Positions 1-9,231 of a DNA stretch of 64,000 nt are shown in pieces; the stretch's first letter is position 1, and the number at the start of each line of letters is the position of its first letter. Origin of the DNA: Pseudomonas sp. SL4(2022) (GTDB lineage: Bacteria > Pseudomonadota > Gammaproteobacteria > Pseudomonadales > Pseudomonadaceae). The notes below the pieces were generated by a model. The model did not search any database, had not been told where the DNA came from, and was given only the letters and a program-made list of their open reading frames with translations. The DNA lies in NCBI RefSeq assembly GCF_026625725.1, contig NZ_CP113060.1:3726001-3790000 (forward strand), written 5' to 3'. Position numbers and translations under genes: made by a program.

Positions 1-1130
1 TGCTGATCAAAGTGCAGCCCGAGCAGTTCGTCACGGGCGAGCGCCGTACCCCTGAGCAGCGTGAACGCGAGCGCGAACAGGCCGAGGTCGATAAGGCACC
101 GCTTGCGCCGCTGGAGCGTCAGTACAACAAGAACGGCAATCCGATCAAACCTGCGCCAGCACCGGCGCCTGTGGTTGAACAGGCGCGCTTGAGCGAAGGC
201 GGGCAGATGTTTGCCAACCGCCTGCAGAAAAACCTCAAGCAATTGGGCAAGTGGGCGCGTAAGGAGGGCGTTGAGTGCTACCGCCTGTACGATGCCGACA
301 TGCCGGAATACGCCATGGCGGTGGATTTGTACGGCGATTGGGTGCATGTGCAGGAATATGCCGCGCCCAAGTCGATTGATCCTGAGAAAGCCAAGGCGCG
401 CATGTTTGATGCCATCGCCGCGATTCCGCAAGCGCTGGGCGTCGACAAGAACAAGGTGGTGATCAAACGCCGCGAACGCCAGAGTGGCACCAAGCAATAT
501 CAACGGCAGGCCACGCAGGGGCAGTTTCTGGAGGTCAGCGAGGGCGGCGTGAAGCTGCTGGTCAACCTGACCGATTACCTGGACACCGGCCTGTTCCTCG
601 ATCACCGGCCGCTGCGTTTGCGTATTCAGCAAGAGGCTGCCGGTAAGCGTTTCCTCAATCTGTTCTGCTACACGGCTACCGCCACTGTGCATGCCGCCAA
701 GGGCGGCGCACGCACCACCACCAGTGTCGATCTGTCGAAAACCTACCTGGATTGGGCGCGGCGCAACCTGTCGCTCAATGGCTATTCGGACAAAAACCGT
801 CTGGAGCAGGGCGACGTGATGGCCTGGTTGGCCGAAGACCGTGGCGAATACGAGCTGATCTTTATTGACCCGCCGACCTTCTCCAACTCCAAGCGAATGG
901 AAGGCATCTTCGATGTGCAGCGCGATCACGTACAGCTGCTCGACCTGGCCATGGCCCGTCTGGCCAAGGACGGGGTGCTGTATTTCTCCAACAACTTCCG
1001 CAAGTTTGAGCTCGATCAGAGCTTGGCCGCGCGTTATCAGGTTGAAGAGATCAGTGCCTCGACCCTGGATCCGGATTTCGCCCGTAACCCGAAAATCCAC
1101 CGCGCCTGGCGTTTCAGTCTGCGCGGTTGA
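1..1130 (+). CDS. rlmL: RlmKL 23S rRNA methyltransferase, 3' part only
   Basis: The gene enters from the left edge of the window; the reading frame is already open at base 3, so the true start lies outside. What remains is the C-terminal RlmK-type half, which in this bifunctional enzyme makes m7G2069 of 23S rRNA, while the missing N-terminal RlmL half makes m2G2445. Visible SAM-methyltransferase features are the motif I region LNLFCYTATATVHAAKGGA, the acidic loop SVDLSKTYLDWARRN, and the catalytic-type motif FIDPPTFSNSKRM. The stop is TGA at 1128-1130. It converges on mnmC with only about 30 bases between stops. I see no frameshift in the visible part. Confidence 0.93.
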   Translation, partial: LIKVQPEQFVTGERRTPEQREREREQAEVDKAPLAPLERQYNKNGNPIKPAPAPAPVVEQARLSEGGQMFANRLQKNLKQLGKWARKEGVECYRLYDADMPEYAMAVDLYGDWVHVQEYAAPKSIDPEKAKARMFDAIAAIPQALGVDKNKVVIKRRERQSGTKQYQRQATQGQFLEVSEGGVKLLVNLTDYLDTGLFLDHRPLRLRIQQEAAGKRFLNLFCYTATATVHAAKGGARTTTSVDLSKTYLDWARRNLSLNGYSDKNRLEQGDVMAWLAEDRGEYELIFIDPPTFSNSKRMEGIFDVQRDHVQLLDLAMARLAKDGVLYFSNNFRKFELDQSLAARYQVEEISASTLDPDFARNPKIHRAWRFSLRG

Positions 1131-1163
1131 CCCATGTGCGCGCCTGCTGACAGGCGCGCCGGG

Positions 1164-3155
1164 TTAAGCCTTGTTGCGGATCAGTGCACGCAAGGCGAAG
1201 CGATTGGGGTGGCAGGCCTGGGCCACATCGGCAGGCACGGGCAGCGGTTCGTTATTCAGCCAGGCGGCAATCAGCTCACCGGACAGTGGCGCGGTGATCA
1301 GCCCCCGTGAGCCATGCCCGCTGTTGATATACAAGCCGTCGAGCCAGGGGCAGGGCGTATTCGGCACTTGCCGGGCATCCTTGCCGAGTACTGCATAGGC
1401 CTCGACAAAGGCGGTGGCGTCAGCCAGTGGGCCGACAATCGGCAGGTAGTCCGGGCTGGTACAGCGAAAGGCGGCGCGGCCTTGCAGGTGTTCGGGATCG
1501 AGTGCCGCCGCGTTTAGTGCGCCGCAAAGCTCGGGCGATATCTCGTCCAATAACTGCAGGTTGCTTGCGTGATCGGCGCTGTTCAGCGTCAGATCATCAC
1601 TGTTGAAATCAAAGCTCGCCCCCAGGGTGTGTTCATCCTGGCGTGCCGGCGCGACGTAGCCCTCGGCGCATACCACGGTGTTCAATGCGCGACTGGCTGC
1701 GGTGGCAGGCAAGCGAGTGATCTGCCCGCGAATGCGTTTAAGCGGTAAGCCTGCGCTTTGGGTAAACCCCTTGATCTCCGCAGCACTGGCCAACACCACG
1801 ACACTGGCGCTAGCCAGCAGCTGCTCGCCATTCCAGGCCTGCCATTGATCGCCTTCACGGCGCAGCTCCAAGGCCTCCTGATGCAGTTGCAGCTGGATGT
1901 TCGGCTGCTGGCTCAGCAGTGCGCACAGCGCCGGCGGATGCACCCAGCCCGTCTCGGGGTAGAAAAGGCCGCCAGCGGGCAGGGTTATGCCGGCTTTGGC
2001 TTCGGCGGCGCTTCTGTCCAGGTTTGTCAGTAGGTCGGCGGGGAAGGCAGCAGCAAGCTGCGCCTGGCGTTGCGCTTCCTTGGCATCAAAGGCCAGTTGC
2101 AGCACGCCGCAGTTGTCCCAGTCCTGCCCCTTGTGCAGGTGCTCCAGCACGCGACGCGTGTGGCCGTAGCCGCTGACAATCAAGCGTGACAGAGCGGTGT
2201 GATGGGCGGACAGCTTGAGGTACAGCACGCCTTGCGGGTTGCCCGAGGCTTCCTGGGCGATGGCGGCGTGCCGCTCCAATAGGGTGACCTGCCAGCCGCG
2301 CTGGGCCAGGCTGGCGGCAGTGGCACAACCGGCCAGCCCTGCGCCGATCACCAGTGCGCTGCGCTCGCCAACCGGCTGCTGTGGGCGGGCAAACCAGGGC
2401 TTTTCGGCGGTTTCAGCTGTACCGATAAAGCCGCCTTTTAGCACTTCCCATTTTTTTCCCAGGCCCGGTACGCGCTTCATCTTGAAGCCAGCCTCGTTCA
2501 GGCGGCGGCGTACATAACCGGTACTGGTAAAGGTGCCCAGGGTGGTGCTGGCGTGGGACAGCCTGGCCAGCTCGGCAAATAGCTCCGGCGTCCACATATC
2601 CGGGTTCTTCGCCGGGGCGAAACCGTCGAGAAACCAGGCGTCGACCTGGGCGTCCAGTTGACCGAGCAGCTCTAGGGCATCGCCGATCAGCAGGGTCAGG
2701 ACGATACGCCCGTCAGCAAAAATCAGGCGCTGAAAGCCAGGGTGCAGCGCCACGTACTGCGCCAGCAGCTGTTCGGCGTAGGGCGCAAGCTCCGGCCATA
2801 AGGTCAGTGCACGCTGTAGGTCGGCTTTGTGTAGCGGGTATTTTTCCACGCTGACAAAGTGCAGGCGCGCAGTTGCCGTGGCGTGTTGCTCGAACAGCTG
2901 CCAGGCACAGAGGAAGTTCAGCCCGGTGCCGAAGCCGGTTTCGCCGATGACCAGTTGCTGATGAGCCGTCAGCGCGGCAAAACGTTCCGGCAGCTGGTTG
3001 TTGGCGAGAAACACATAGCGGGTTTCGGCCAGCGCATTCTCGTTGGAAAAGTACACATCAGCGAACTGGCTGGACAGCGGTTGGCCCTGCTCATCCCATT
3101 CAAGGTGTGCGTGCTGGGTGGGGGCTTCTGGGGTGGGCATGTGGGGCTCGGTCAC
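1164..3155 (-). CDS. mnmC: MnmC bifunctional tRNA 5-methylaminomethyl-2-thiouridine biosynthesis protein
   Basis: 663 residues, the usual length for full MnmC. The N-terminal third is a SAM-dependent methyltransferase (glycine-rich IGETGFGTGLNFLCAW near residue 70 and WFLDGFAPAKNPDMW near 170). The C-terminal part is an FAD oxidoreductase of the DAO type with a dinucleotide-binding motif (VIGAGLAGCATAASLAQRG) near residue 270. The enzyme removes the carboxymethyl group from cmnm5(s2)U34 and then methylates nm5 to mnm5 at the tRNA wobble base. The proposed start is GTG at 3155, whose GTGA overlaps the TGA stop of greB, giving translational coupling. An ATG five codons in (3140) is an alternative start. 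Confidence 0.95.
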   Translation of the reverse strand: MTEPHMPTPEAPTQHAHLEWDEQGQPLSSQFADVYFSNENALAETRYVFLANNQLPERFAALTAHQQLVIGETGFGTGLNFLCAWQLFEQHATATARLHFVSVEKYPLHKADLQRALTLWPELAPYAEQLLAQYVALHPGFQRLIFADGRIVLTLLIGDALELLGQLDAQVDAWFLDGFAPAKNPDMWTPELFAELARLSHASTTLGTFTSTGYVRRRLNEAGFKMKRVPGLGKKWEVLKGGFIGTAETAEKPWFARPQQPVGERSALVIGAGLAGCATAASLAQRGWQVTLLERHAAIAQEASGNPQGVLYLKLSAHHTALSRLIVSGYGHTRRVLEHLHKGQDWDNCGVLQLAFDAKEAQRQAQLAAAFPADLLTNLDRSAAEAKAGITLPAGGLFYPETGWVHPPALCALLSQQPNIQLQLHQEALELRREGDQWQAWNGEQLLASASVVVLASAAEIKGFTQSAGLPLKRIRGQITRLPATAASRALNTVVCAEGYVAPARQDEHTLGASFDFNSDDLTLNSADHASNLQLLDEISPELCGALNAAALDPEHLQGRAAFRCTSPDYLPIVGPLADATAFVEAYAVLGKDARQVPNTPCPWLDGLYINSGHGSRGLITAPLSGELIAAWLNNEPLPVPADVAQACHPNRFALRALIRNKA

Positions 3156-3649
3156 GGGTAGTCGATGGCAACGATGTACCAGGTCTTCTCGCCAGTTGGC
3201 GTCTGTACCCGCACCTCGGCGTCCAGGCTCTTGCCCACAAGGGCGCGGGCCAGGGGGGAGTCGATGCTGATCAGGTTGTTTTTTAAGTCCAGCTCGTCGG
3301 GGCCGATGATGCGGTAGCGCGACTCGCTGCCGTCTTCATCTTCCAGAGTAACCCAGGCGCCGAAGTAGACTTTGTCCGGGTCGCTGGGGCGGGCGCTGAC
3401 CACCTTGAGGTTTTCCAGGCGCTTGGTCAGGAAACGTACACGGCTGTCGATCTCGCGCAGCATCTTCTTGCCGTAGGTGTATTCGGCATTCTCTGAACGG
3501 TCGCCCTGGGCGGCAGCTTCACTGACCGACTGGGTAACCTGAGGGCGGCGTACATGCCACAGTTCATGCAACTCGGCACGCATGCGTGCCTCGCCCTCGG
3601 GGGTGATCAGGGGAGTGCCGGCAGAGCGGGGTGGGCGGTAGCGACTCAT
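3152..3649 (-). CDS. greB: Transcript cleavage factor GreB
   Basis: 165 residues. The N-terminal half is the coiled-coil finger that enters the RNA polymerase secondary channel; the tip carries the conserved acidic pair in SENAEYTYGKKM. The C-terminal half is the FKBP-like domain, with GPDELDLKNNLISIDSPLARALVGK. The LREIDSRVRFLTKRLENLKVV segment and overall length fit GreB rather than GreA. It rescues backtracked polymerase by stimulating RNA cleavage. The ribosome-binding site is weak. It is followed with a 4-base overlap by mnmC, so the two are probably one transcript. Confidence 0.94.
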   Translation of the reverse strand: MSRYRPPRSAGTPLITPEGEARMRAELHELWHVRRPQVTQSVSEAAAQGDRSENAEYTYGKKMLREIDSRVRFLTKRLENLKVVSARPSDPDKVYFGAWVTLEDEDGSESRYRIIGPDELDLKNNLISIDSPLARALVGKSLDAEVRVQTPTGEKTWYIVAIDYP

Positions 3650-3682
3650 AGTTCAGCTTGTTGGGAGTGGTGCGCGAGTCTA

Positions 3683-6181
3683 TCAGCCCTCGCGCAGCAC
3701 CGTCAGCGGGCTGATATTCAAGGCGCGGCGCGTGCCAAGAACGCCTGCCGTACCGACCAGCAACGCACCGATCAACGGCAGCAGCAGTAGCCAGGGATGC
3801 GGCTGCCAGGTGAGGTCGAAGGCAAATCGATAGAGCAGAAAGCTGATCAGCTCACAACCAAAGGCCGCCAGCAGGCCGCTGGATGCGCCAAGCAGGCCGA
3901 ACTCGGCACGGCGCGCCTTGATCAACAGTTTGCGTTCGGCGCCCAGCGCGCGCAGCAGAGCGCCCTGGCGAATGCGTTCATCTAGGGTGGCTTGCAGCCC
4001 GGCGAACAGCACAGCAAGGCCGGCCGCCAGCACGAACAGCAGGACAAACTCGATGGCCAGGGTGACCTGGGCGAGGATGCTGCGCAGTTGTTCCAGCAGC
4101 GCCTCGACCTGCAGCAAGGTCACGGCCGGGAAGGCACGCGACAGCTCAACCAGTTGCTTTTCGTACTGCGGCGGCAGGTAGAAGCTGGTCAAGTAGGTGA
4201 CCGGTAGATCCTGCAGGGTGCCGGGCTGGAAGATCATATAGAAGTTGGGCTGGAAGTTATTCCAGTCCACTTCACGTAGGCTGCTGACCACCGCATCTCG
4301 GTTAAGGCCGCCGACGCTGAAGCTCAAGCGGTCGCCGAGTTTCAGTTGCAGGCTTTCGGCCAGTTCGGACTCCACCGATACGCCCGGCAATTCGCTGGTA
4401 TTGGCATCTGTCCACCAGTTACCGGCGATCAAGTTGTTATCCGCTGGCAAATCCTCGGCCCATGTCAGGCTCAGGTCGCGGCGAATCGCGCGCTCGCCCT
4501 GGGATTCCTTGCTGACGATCTGTCGTACTGGTTCGCCATTGATCATCACCAGTCGACCGGGCACCACGGGGAACAATGGTGCGGGGTGCTGTGATACTTC
4601 ATTAAGGCGAGCGGCGAAGGCGTCCTTGTCTGCCGGCAGGATATTCAGGGCGAAGTGGTTAGGCGCATTTTCGGGCAGCTGATCCTGCCAGGTGTCGAGC
4701 AGTTCGCCACGCAGCAAGGCGATCAGCGCCATGGCCAGAATGATCAGGCCGAAAGCCAGCGACTGTCCGGCTGCAGCCAGTGGGTGACGCAGCAATTGGC
4801 CCAGGCCCAGCCGCCAGGGCAGCGAAGCGCCGGCCAGCATGCGGCGTAGGCTCTGCAGGCCGAGCAGCAGCAATCCACCCAGTAGCAGTGCGGTGACCAA
4901 GCCGCCACCGAGCAGGGCGAAAGTCAGCTGCAGGTCGAGGCTCAAGCGCCACATGATCAGGCCCAGCGCCAGCAGAGCGGCGCCATACACCATCCAGGAG
5001 CTGGCCGGCACCGGCAGCAGATCGCGGCGCAGGACTCGCAACGGCGGCACACGGCCGAGTGCGGCCAGTGGCGGTAAGGCGAAGCCGGCGAGGGCGACCA
5101 GTCCTGTAGCCATACCGGCTAGCGCGGGCCATAGGCCACCGGGTGGGATCTGCGCTGGGAGTAGGTCCTGCAGCAGGTTGAACAGAGCCAGCTGAGCCAG
5201 CCAGCCCAGCAGTGCGCCGATCAGGCTGGCAGTAATCCCCAGCAGTGCCAGTTGCAGGCTGAACAGGCCGAGTGCCTGGTTACGGGACAGGCCCAGGCAG
5301 CGCAGCAGTGCACTGGCATCGAAACGCCTGGCGGCAAAGCGTGCGGCCGACAGGGCCACGGCCACCCCGGCCAGCAGCACGGCGGCCAGGCTGGCGAGGT
5401 TCAGATAGCGTTCGGCGCGGCCCAGGGCACTGCCGACCTGGCGATTGCCATCTTTGGCGTCTTCCAGGCGCTGGTTGGGGGCGAGGGTGATGCCCTGACG
5501 ATACTGCGCCAAGGCATCAGCCTCGCCGCGCCACAGCTCCTGATAACGCACGCGGCTGCCGGGTTGCACCACGCCGGTGGCGGCCAGGTCGTCCAGGTGC
5601 ATCAGCAAGTGCGGGGTCAGGCTGTAAAAGTCACCGGCTTCATCCGGGAGAAAGGTCAATACGCGGGTCAGGCGCAGGGTCTTGGCGCCGACTTCAACGC
5701 TGTCGCCGGGTTTGAGATTGAGGGCGACAAACAGCCGGGCTTCGGCCCAGGCTTCACCGGGCTGCGGGCCGGTGCCGATTTGTTCAGCGTCATACAGCGC
5801 GGCGGCACTCTTCAGTTCGCCGCGCAGCGGGTAAGCGCTGTCCGCTGCTTTGATGCTGGCCAGCTGAATGCCGGCATCGCTGGCTACCACGCTGGAGAAC
5901 TCCACCAGCTGGGCATGTTCCAGCCCCAACTGTTTACCCGTGCTGATTTGCTCGGGTGTGCTGGGCGAGCTGCCGGTCAGGCGCAGGTCGGCGGCGAGGA
6001 ATTCGGTGGCGCGTAGCAGCATGCCGTCATTCAGGCGTGCGCTGAAATAACCGATGGCCGTGCTGGCGGCGACCGCGATCAGCAAGGCGAAAAACAGCAC
6101 GCGCAGCTCGCCTGAGCGGGCATCGCGCAGCAACTGACGGCTAGCGAGAGAGAGCAGGCGGGTAAATGGCAGCTGTTTCAT
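3683..6181 (-). CDS. ABC transporter permease, YbbP/FtsX-like
   Basis: 832 residues. The N-terminus has a membrane segment (VLFFALLIAVAASTAIGYF), then a large periplasmic domain, then two groups of hydrophobic segments (around 260-500 and 700-830), the arrangement of the double FtsX-domain permeases of the YbbP family. The C-terminus ends in TRRALNISPLTVLREG, a typical family ending. The start ATG shares one base with the stop of the ATPase gene (TGATG), so the two are co-translated. The YbbA/YbbP pair is predicted to act on envelope lipids or lipoproteins, and its linkage with tesA is conserved in enterobacteria and pseudomonads. The substrate is not known from sequence. Confidence 0.9.
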   Translation of the reverse strand: MKQLPFTRLLSLASRQLLRDARSGELRVLFFALLIAVAASTAIGYFSARLNDGMLLRATEFLAADLRLTGSSPSTPEQISTGKQLGLEHAQLVEFSSVVASDAGIQLASIKAADSAYPLRGELKSAAALYDAEQIGTGPQPGEAWAEARLFVALNLKPGDSVEVGAKTLRLTRVLTFLPDEAGDFYSLTPHLLMHLDDLAATGVVQPGSRVRYQELWRGEADALAQYRQGITLAPNQRLEDAKDGNRQVGSALGRAERYLNLASLAAVLLAGVAVALSAARFAARRFDASALLRCLGLSRNQALGLFSLQLALLGITASLIGALLGWLAQLALFNLLQDLLPAQIPPGGLWPALAGMATGLVALAGFALPPLAALGRVPPLRVLRRDLLPVPASSWMVYGAALLALGLIMWRLSLDLQLTFALLGGGLVTALLLGGLLLLGLQSLRRMLAGASLPWRLGLGQLLRHPLAAAGQSLAFGLIILAMALIALLRGELLDTWQDQLPENAPNHFALNILPADKDAFAARLNEVSQHPAPLFPVVPGRLVMINGEPVRQIVSKESQGERAIRRDLSLTWAEDLPADNNLIAGNWWTDANTSELPGVSVESELAESLQLKLGDRLSFSVGGLNRDAVVSSLREVDWNNFQPNFYMIFQPGTLQDLPVTYLTSFYLPPQYEKQLVELSRAFPAVTLLQVEALLEQLRSILAQVTLAIEFVLLFVLAAGLAVLFAGLQATLDERIRQGALLRALGAERKLLIKARRAEFGLLGASSGLLAAFGCELISFLLYRFAFDLTWQPHPWLLLLPLIGALLVGTAGVLGTRRALNISPLTVLREG

Positions 6182-6864
6182 CAGGGTTCCACGTGGTCGA
6201 CCAGGTGGCCGCCTTCCAGGCGGATCAGGCGTTGGCAGCGGTGCGCCAGGCGCTCGTCATGGGTGACCAGTATCAGGGTCGCGCCGCGCTCCTGGTTCAG
6301 CTCGAACAGCAGGTCGCTGATGCGCTCCCCGGTATGGCTGTCGAGGTTGCCTGTGGGTTCGTCGGCAAACAGCACGGCAGGCTCGGCGGCAAAGGCGCGG
6401 GCGATCGCCACACGCTGCTGCTCACCGCCGGAGAGCTGGCGTGGGTAGTGGGTGAGACGTTGGCCCAGGCCGACGCGGTCGAGCAGGGTGCGGGCGCGCT
6501 GGCGGGCATCGGCATGGCCTTCAAGCTCCAGCGGTAGCATGACGTTTTCCAGGGCATTGAGGCTGTCGAGCAGTTGGAAGGACTGAAAAACAAAGCCCAC
6601 ATGCTCGGCGCGTACACGGGCGCGCTGGTCTTCATCAAGGACGGCCAGGTCATTGCCTGCCAGCACCACACTGCCGCTACTGGGGAGATCGAGCCCGGCC
6701 AGCAGGCCGAGGAGGGTGGATTTGCCCGAGCCGGAGCTGCCGACAATCGCCAGGCTGTCACCGGATACCAGCTCCAGCGACAGATCATGGAGTATGGTGA
6801 GTTCGCCTTCCGTGCTGGGGACCACTTTGCTAAGGTTTCGCGCGGTGAGAATACTTGAGCTCAT
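6181..6864 (-). CDS. ABC transporter ATP-binding protein, YbbA-like
   Basis: 227 residues with all ABC ATPase motifs: Walker A GSSGSGKST at 42-50, the Q-loop in FVFQSFQLLD, the signature LSGGEQQRVAIARA, and Walker B AVLFADEPTGNLD. The sequence type is that of the MacB/LolD/YbbA exporter class. I chose ATG at 6864 (MSSSILTARNL), where homology begins. The frame stays open for 72 further codons upstream, but that extension lies in tesA antisense and looks non-coding. Only 10 bases separate this start codon from that of the divergent tesA. Confidence 0.9.
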   Translation of the reverse strand: MSSSILTARNLSKVVPSTEGELTILHDLSLELVSGDSLAIVGSSGSGKSTLLGLLAGLDLPSSGSVVLAGNDLAVLDEDQRARVRAEHVGFVFQSFQLLDSLNALENVMLPLELEGHADARQRARTLLDRVGLGQRLTHYPRQLSGGEQQRVAIARAFAAEPAVLFADEPTGNLDSHTGERISDLLFELNQERGATLILVTHDERLAHRCQRLIRLEGGHLVDHVEP

Positions 6865-6874
6865 GGAGAATCCA

Positions 6875-7480
6875 ATGCGTAAGTGGTTGATCGGTACTGC
6901 CCTGAGCCTGCTGCTGTGGGGGCCTGCGGCGTTCGCGGGTACCGTACTGGTCGTCGGCGATAGTATCAGCGCTGCTTTTGGCCTGGATACCCGCCAGGGG
7001 TGGGTCGCCTTGCTGGAAAAACGCCTGGCCGAAGAGGGTTTTGCCCACCAGGTGGTCAACGCTTCGATTAGCGGCGACACCAGTGCAGGCGGCGCCGCAC
7101 GGCTGCCTGCGTTACTTGCCGAGCATCAGCCGGAGCTGGTGATTATCGAGTTGGGAGGCAACGATGGCCTGCGCGGTCAGCCGCCAGCGCAATTGCAACA
7201 AAACCTTGCGGCCATGGTGCAGGCATCGCAGCAGAAGGGCGCCAAGGTGCTGATCCTGGGCATGCAGCTACCGCCCAATTACGGTGTGCGCTACACCACG
7301 GCGTTCGCTGAGGTGTTCCCCAAGGTGGCGCAGGCGCATGACGCTGCCCTGGTGCCTTTCGTGCTGGAAGGCATAGGTGGCGTGCCTTCGCTGATGCAAA
7401 ACGACGGCATTCACCCCACGGCCGAGGCACAACCCAAGTTGCTGGAAAACGTCTGGCCGACCCTGAAACCTTTGCTCTGA
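6875..7480 (+). CDS. tesA: Periplasmic GDSL lysophospholipase/thioesterase/arylesterase TesA
   Basis: 201 residues, the size of P. aeruginosa TesA. A signal peptide (MRKWLIGTALSLLLWGPAAFA) precedes the SGNH hydrolase fold. Block I is VVGDS with nucleophile Ser30, block II SGDT near 66, block III GGND with Asn96, and block V DGIHP with Asp177 and His180. It hydrolyses acyl thioesters and lysophospholipids in the periplasm. The start at 6875 has a GGAGA ribosome-binding site six bases upstream; an in-frame ATG at 6863 would lack one and would spoil the signal peptide. It lies divergent to the ABC pair, as in related genomes. Confidence 0.93.
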   Translation: MRKWLIGTALSLLLWGPAAFAGTVLVVGDSISAAFGLDTRQGWVALLEKRLAEEGFAHQVVNASISGDTSAGGAARLPALLAEHQPELVIIELGGNDGLRGQPPAQLQQNLAAMVQASQQKGAKVLILGMQLPPNYGVRYTTAFAEVFPKVAQAHDAALVPFVLEGIGGVPSLMQNDGIHPTAEAQPKLLENVWPTLKPLL

Positions 7481-7538
7481 CAGGCTTTTCTGTATCGTGC
7501 CTTTCGGCTAATGTGGCGGCCCCGTATTGGAGCCCTCA

Positions 7539-7820
7539 ATGCCGCGTCCTGCCTGGTCCTTGCACGCCTATCAACTGATCGAGCCTGACGAGCAGCTTGA
7601 CCTGTTCGCCTGCCGCGAAGTGCGCGTGCATCTGCTGGCGCGCCAGCTTGAACTGGGCGAGTTCGCTGACCGTACGCTGTGCGGTGGTTTGTTGCCCGCG
7701 CAGCCGGTATGGCGCGATCTGGACAAGACAATGTTGCGTGACAAGCGGTTGTGTCCGGCCTGTCGGGCGACATTCGAGGCGCAGAAGCGGGGCGAACGTT
7801 CGGCATTGCCCGGGCGCTGA
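7539..7820 (+). CDS. Conserved hypothetical protein with C-terminal CxxC
   Basis: 93 residues from ATG at 7539, which has TTGGAG six bases upstream. I do not recognise a named family. The sequence is soluble, with no signal peptide or membrane segment. It contains an N-terminal HAYQLIEPDEQLDLFACREVRVHL segment and ends with KRLCPACRATFEAQKRG, a CPAC pair that could bind zinc with another cysteine nearby. It sits between tesA and the L,D-transpeptidase gene in the same direction. The function is unknown. Confidence 0.7.
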   Translation: MPRPAWSLHAYQLIEPDEQLDLFACREVRVHLLARQLELGEFADRTLCGGLLPAQPVWRDLDKTMLRDKRLCPACRATFEAQKRGERSALPGR

Positions 7821-7895
7821 GCTTTCCAAGCGGCTGTTCAATCGGTGTACAATCGCTGCTTACTTTTATCAACCATTTTCGTCAGGAATTACCGG

Positions 7896-8849
7896 ATGTT
7901 GTCGCGTGCTTTTGCCGTCACCCGCTGCCTGCCACTTGCTGCTGTCTTTGCGGTAGCGTCCGCCAATGCTCTCGAGTTGCCTTTACCACCGCCTGGTGAG
8001 GACGTGGTGGGCGAGATTCGGGTGGTCAAGGCCAAGTATGAAGACACCTTCGCCGACCTGGGCGTGGCCAATGACCTGGGTTATCTGGAAATGGTAGTGG
8101 CCAACCCGGGTGTTGACCCCTGGTTGCCTGGCGAAGGCACCGAGATCATCCTACCTACGCGTTACATCCTGCCGCCTGGCCCGCGCGAGGGTATCGTGAT
8201 CAACCTCGCCGAATACCGCATGTACTACTACCCGAAAGGCCGCAATGTGGTTTACACCTACCCATTGGGCATTGGTCGTGAGGGCTGGAGCTCGCCGGTT
8301 GCCAATGCGCGCATTACAGCCAAAACGCCGAACCCGGGCTGGTCGCCACCCAAGTCGATTCGTGAAGAACATGCTGCTGATGGCGATCCATTGCCTGCCT
8401 ATGTGCCTCCAGGTCCGGACAACCCGCTGGGTCCTTACAAGATGGGCTTGTCGGTTCCGGGTTACCTGATTCACGGTTCGAACAAGAAGTTTGGTATTGG
8501 CATGCGCGTCAGCCATGGCTGCTTCCGCATGCTCAACCACAACGTCTTGAAGCTCGCGTCGATGGTGTCTGTGGGGACATCGGTGCGCATCATCAACGAG
8601 CCTTACAAGTTTGGTCGCAGCGGCGGCAAGGTCTATCTGGAGGCGCATGCGCCGCTGGATGATTCGGGCGATGCTTCGGTCGTGGACAAGCACACGGCGG
8701 TGATCAATGCACTGCTGAAAAATGATGCGTTCGCTGATCTGCGCCTGGATTGGGAAATGCTGCGTGAAGTGGTGGCTGCTGAAGATGGCCTGCCAGTAGA
8801 GATTGCTCAGCCTGATCAGGCGGTGGTAGCCGGCGAGTCTGCCATCTAA
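7896..8849 (+). CDS. L,D-transpeptidase, YkuD/ErfK family
   Basis: 317 residues from ATG at 7896 (CAGGA eight bases upstream). An N-terminal signal sequence (to about residue 25) is followed by a LysM-like segment (about 48-92, ending in LPGEGTEIILPTRYILP). The YkuD catalytic domain follows, with conserved His193 (IHGS) and the SHGCFRM motif holding His207 and catalytic Cys209. It is exported and is expected to form 3-3 peptidoglycan cross-links or to attach a lipoprotein to peptidoglycan. The convergent gene is the Lpp-like oprI, whose family is linked to peptidoglycan by such enzymes in E. coli; that functional pairing is inference. Confidence 0.9.
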   Translation: MLSRAFAVTRCLPLAAVFAVASANALELPLPPPGEDVVGEIRVVKAKYEDTFADLGVANDLGYLEMVVANPGVDPWLPGEGTEIILPTRYILPPGPREGIVINLAEYRMYYYPKGRNVVYTYPLGIGREGWSSPVANARITAKTPNPGWSPPKSIREEHAADGDPLPAYVPPGPDNPLGPYKMGLSVPGYLIHGSNKKFGIGMRVSHGCFRMLNHNVLKLASMVSVGTSVRIINEPYKFGRSGGKVYLEAHAPLDDSGDASVVDKHTAVINALLKNDAFADLRLDWEMLREVVAAEDGLPVEIAQPDQAVVAGESAI

Positions 8850-8872
8850 GCAAGCACCTGCTGCGCTCAACG

Positions 8873-8906
8873 AACCCGCTATGCGTAAAAGCCGGCGGGT
8901 TTTTTA
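8873..8906 (+). terminator. Intrinsic terminator of the L,D-transpeptidase gene
   Basis: A short GC stem (AACCCGC at 8873-8879 pairing with GCGGGTT at 8895-8901) is followed directly by a run of T residues. The loop is long at about 15 bases, so it may be moderate in strength. Confidence 0.6.
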
Positions 8907-8927
8907 TTGCCCGACGAATCGCAGGCA

Positions 8928-8960
8928 ATAAAAAAGCCGACCCAGAAACTGGGTCGGCTT
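8928..8960 (-). terminator. Intrinsic terminator of oprI
   Basis: A perfect 11-bp inverted repeat (8934-8944 with 8950-8960, loop GAAAC) lies just downstream of the oprI stop. Read on the minus strand it is followed by a T run. It is a strong rho-independent terminator, as expected for one of the most abundant mRNAs in Pseudomonas. Confidence 0.88.
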
Positions 8961-8979
8961 GTCATAGCCTTGTGAGCTA

Positions 8980-9231
8980 TTACTTGCGGCTGGCTTTTTC
9001 CAGCATACGCAGAGCGCGCTCGTTGGCTTCATCAGCAGTTTGCTGAGCCTTCTGAGCGGCAGCCAGAGCGTCATCAGCCTTACGATAGGCTTCGTCGGCA
9101 CGGGCTTGAGCGCGAGCAGCTGCATCTTCAGTTGCAGTCAGACGAGCTTCAGTTTCTTTGGAGATGCTGCTGCAACCGGTAGCCAGAACTGCGGCCAATG
9201 CCAGAGCAGAGAATTTCAGAACGTTGTTCAT
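8980..9231 (-). CDS. oprI: Major outer membrane lipoprotein OprI
   Basis: 83 residues, exactly the size known for Pseudomonas OprI. The start ATG at 9231 has a strong AAGGGGAA ribosome-binding site. The lipoprotein signal peptide ends in the lipobox LATGC (Cys20). The mature part is an alanine-rich heptad repeat ([20 protein letters not shown]) that forms an Lpp-like trimeric coiled coil, ending in a basic tail with a C-terminal lysine (EKASRK) comparable to the residue by which E. coli Lpp is attached to peptidoglycan. It anchors and spaces the outer membrane. Confidence 0.97.
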   Translation of the reverse strand: MNNVLKFSALALAAVLATGCSSISKETEARLTATEDAAARAQARADEAYRKADDALAAAQKAQQTADEANERALRMLEKASRK

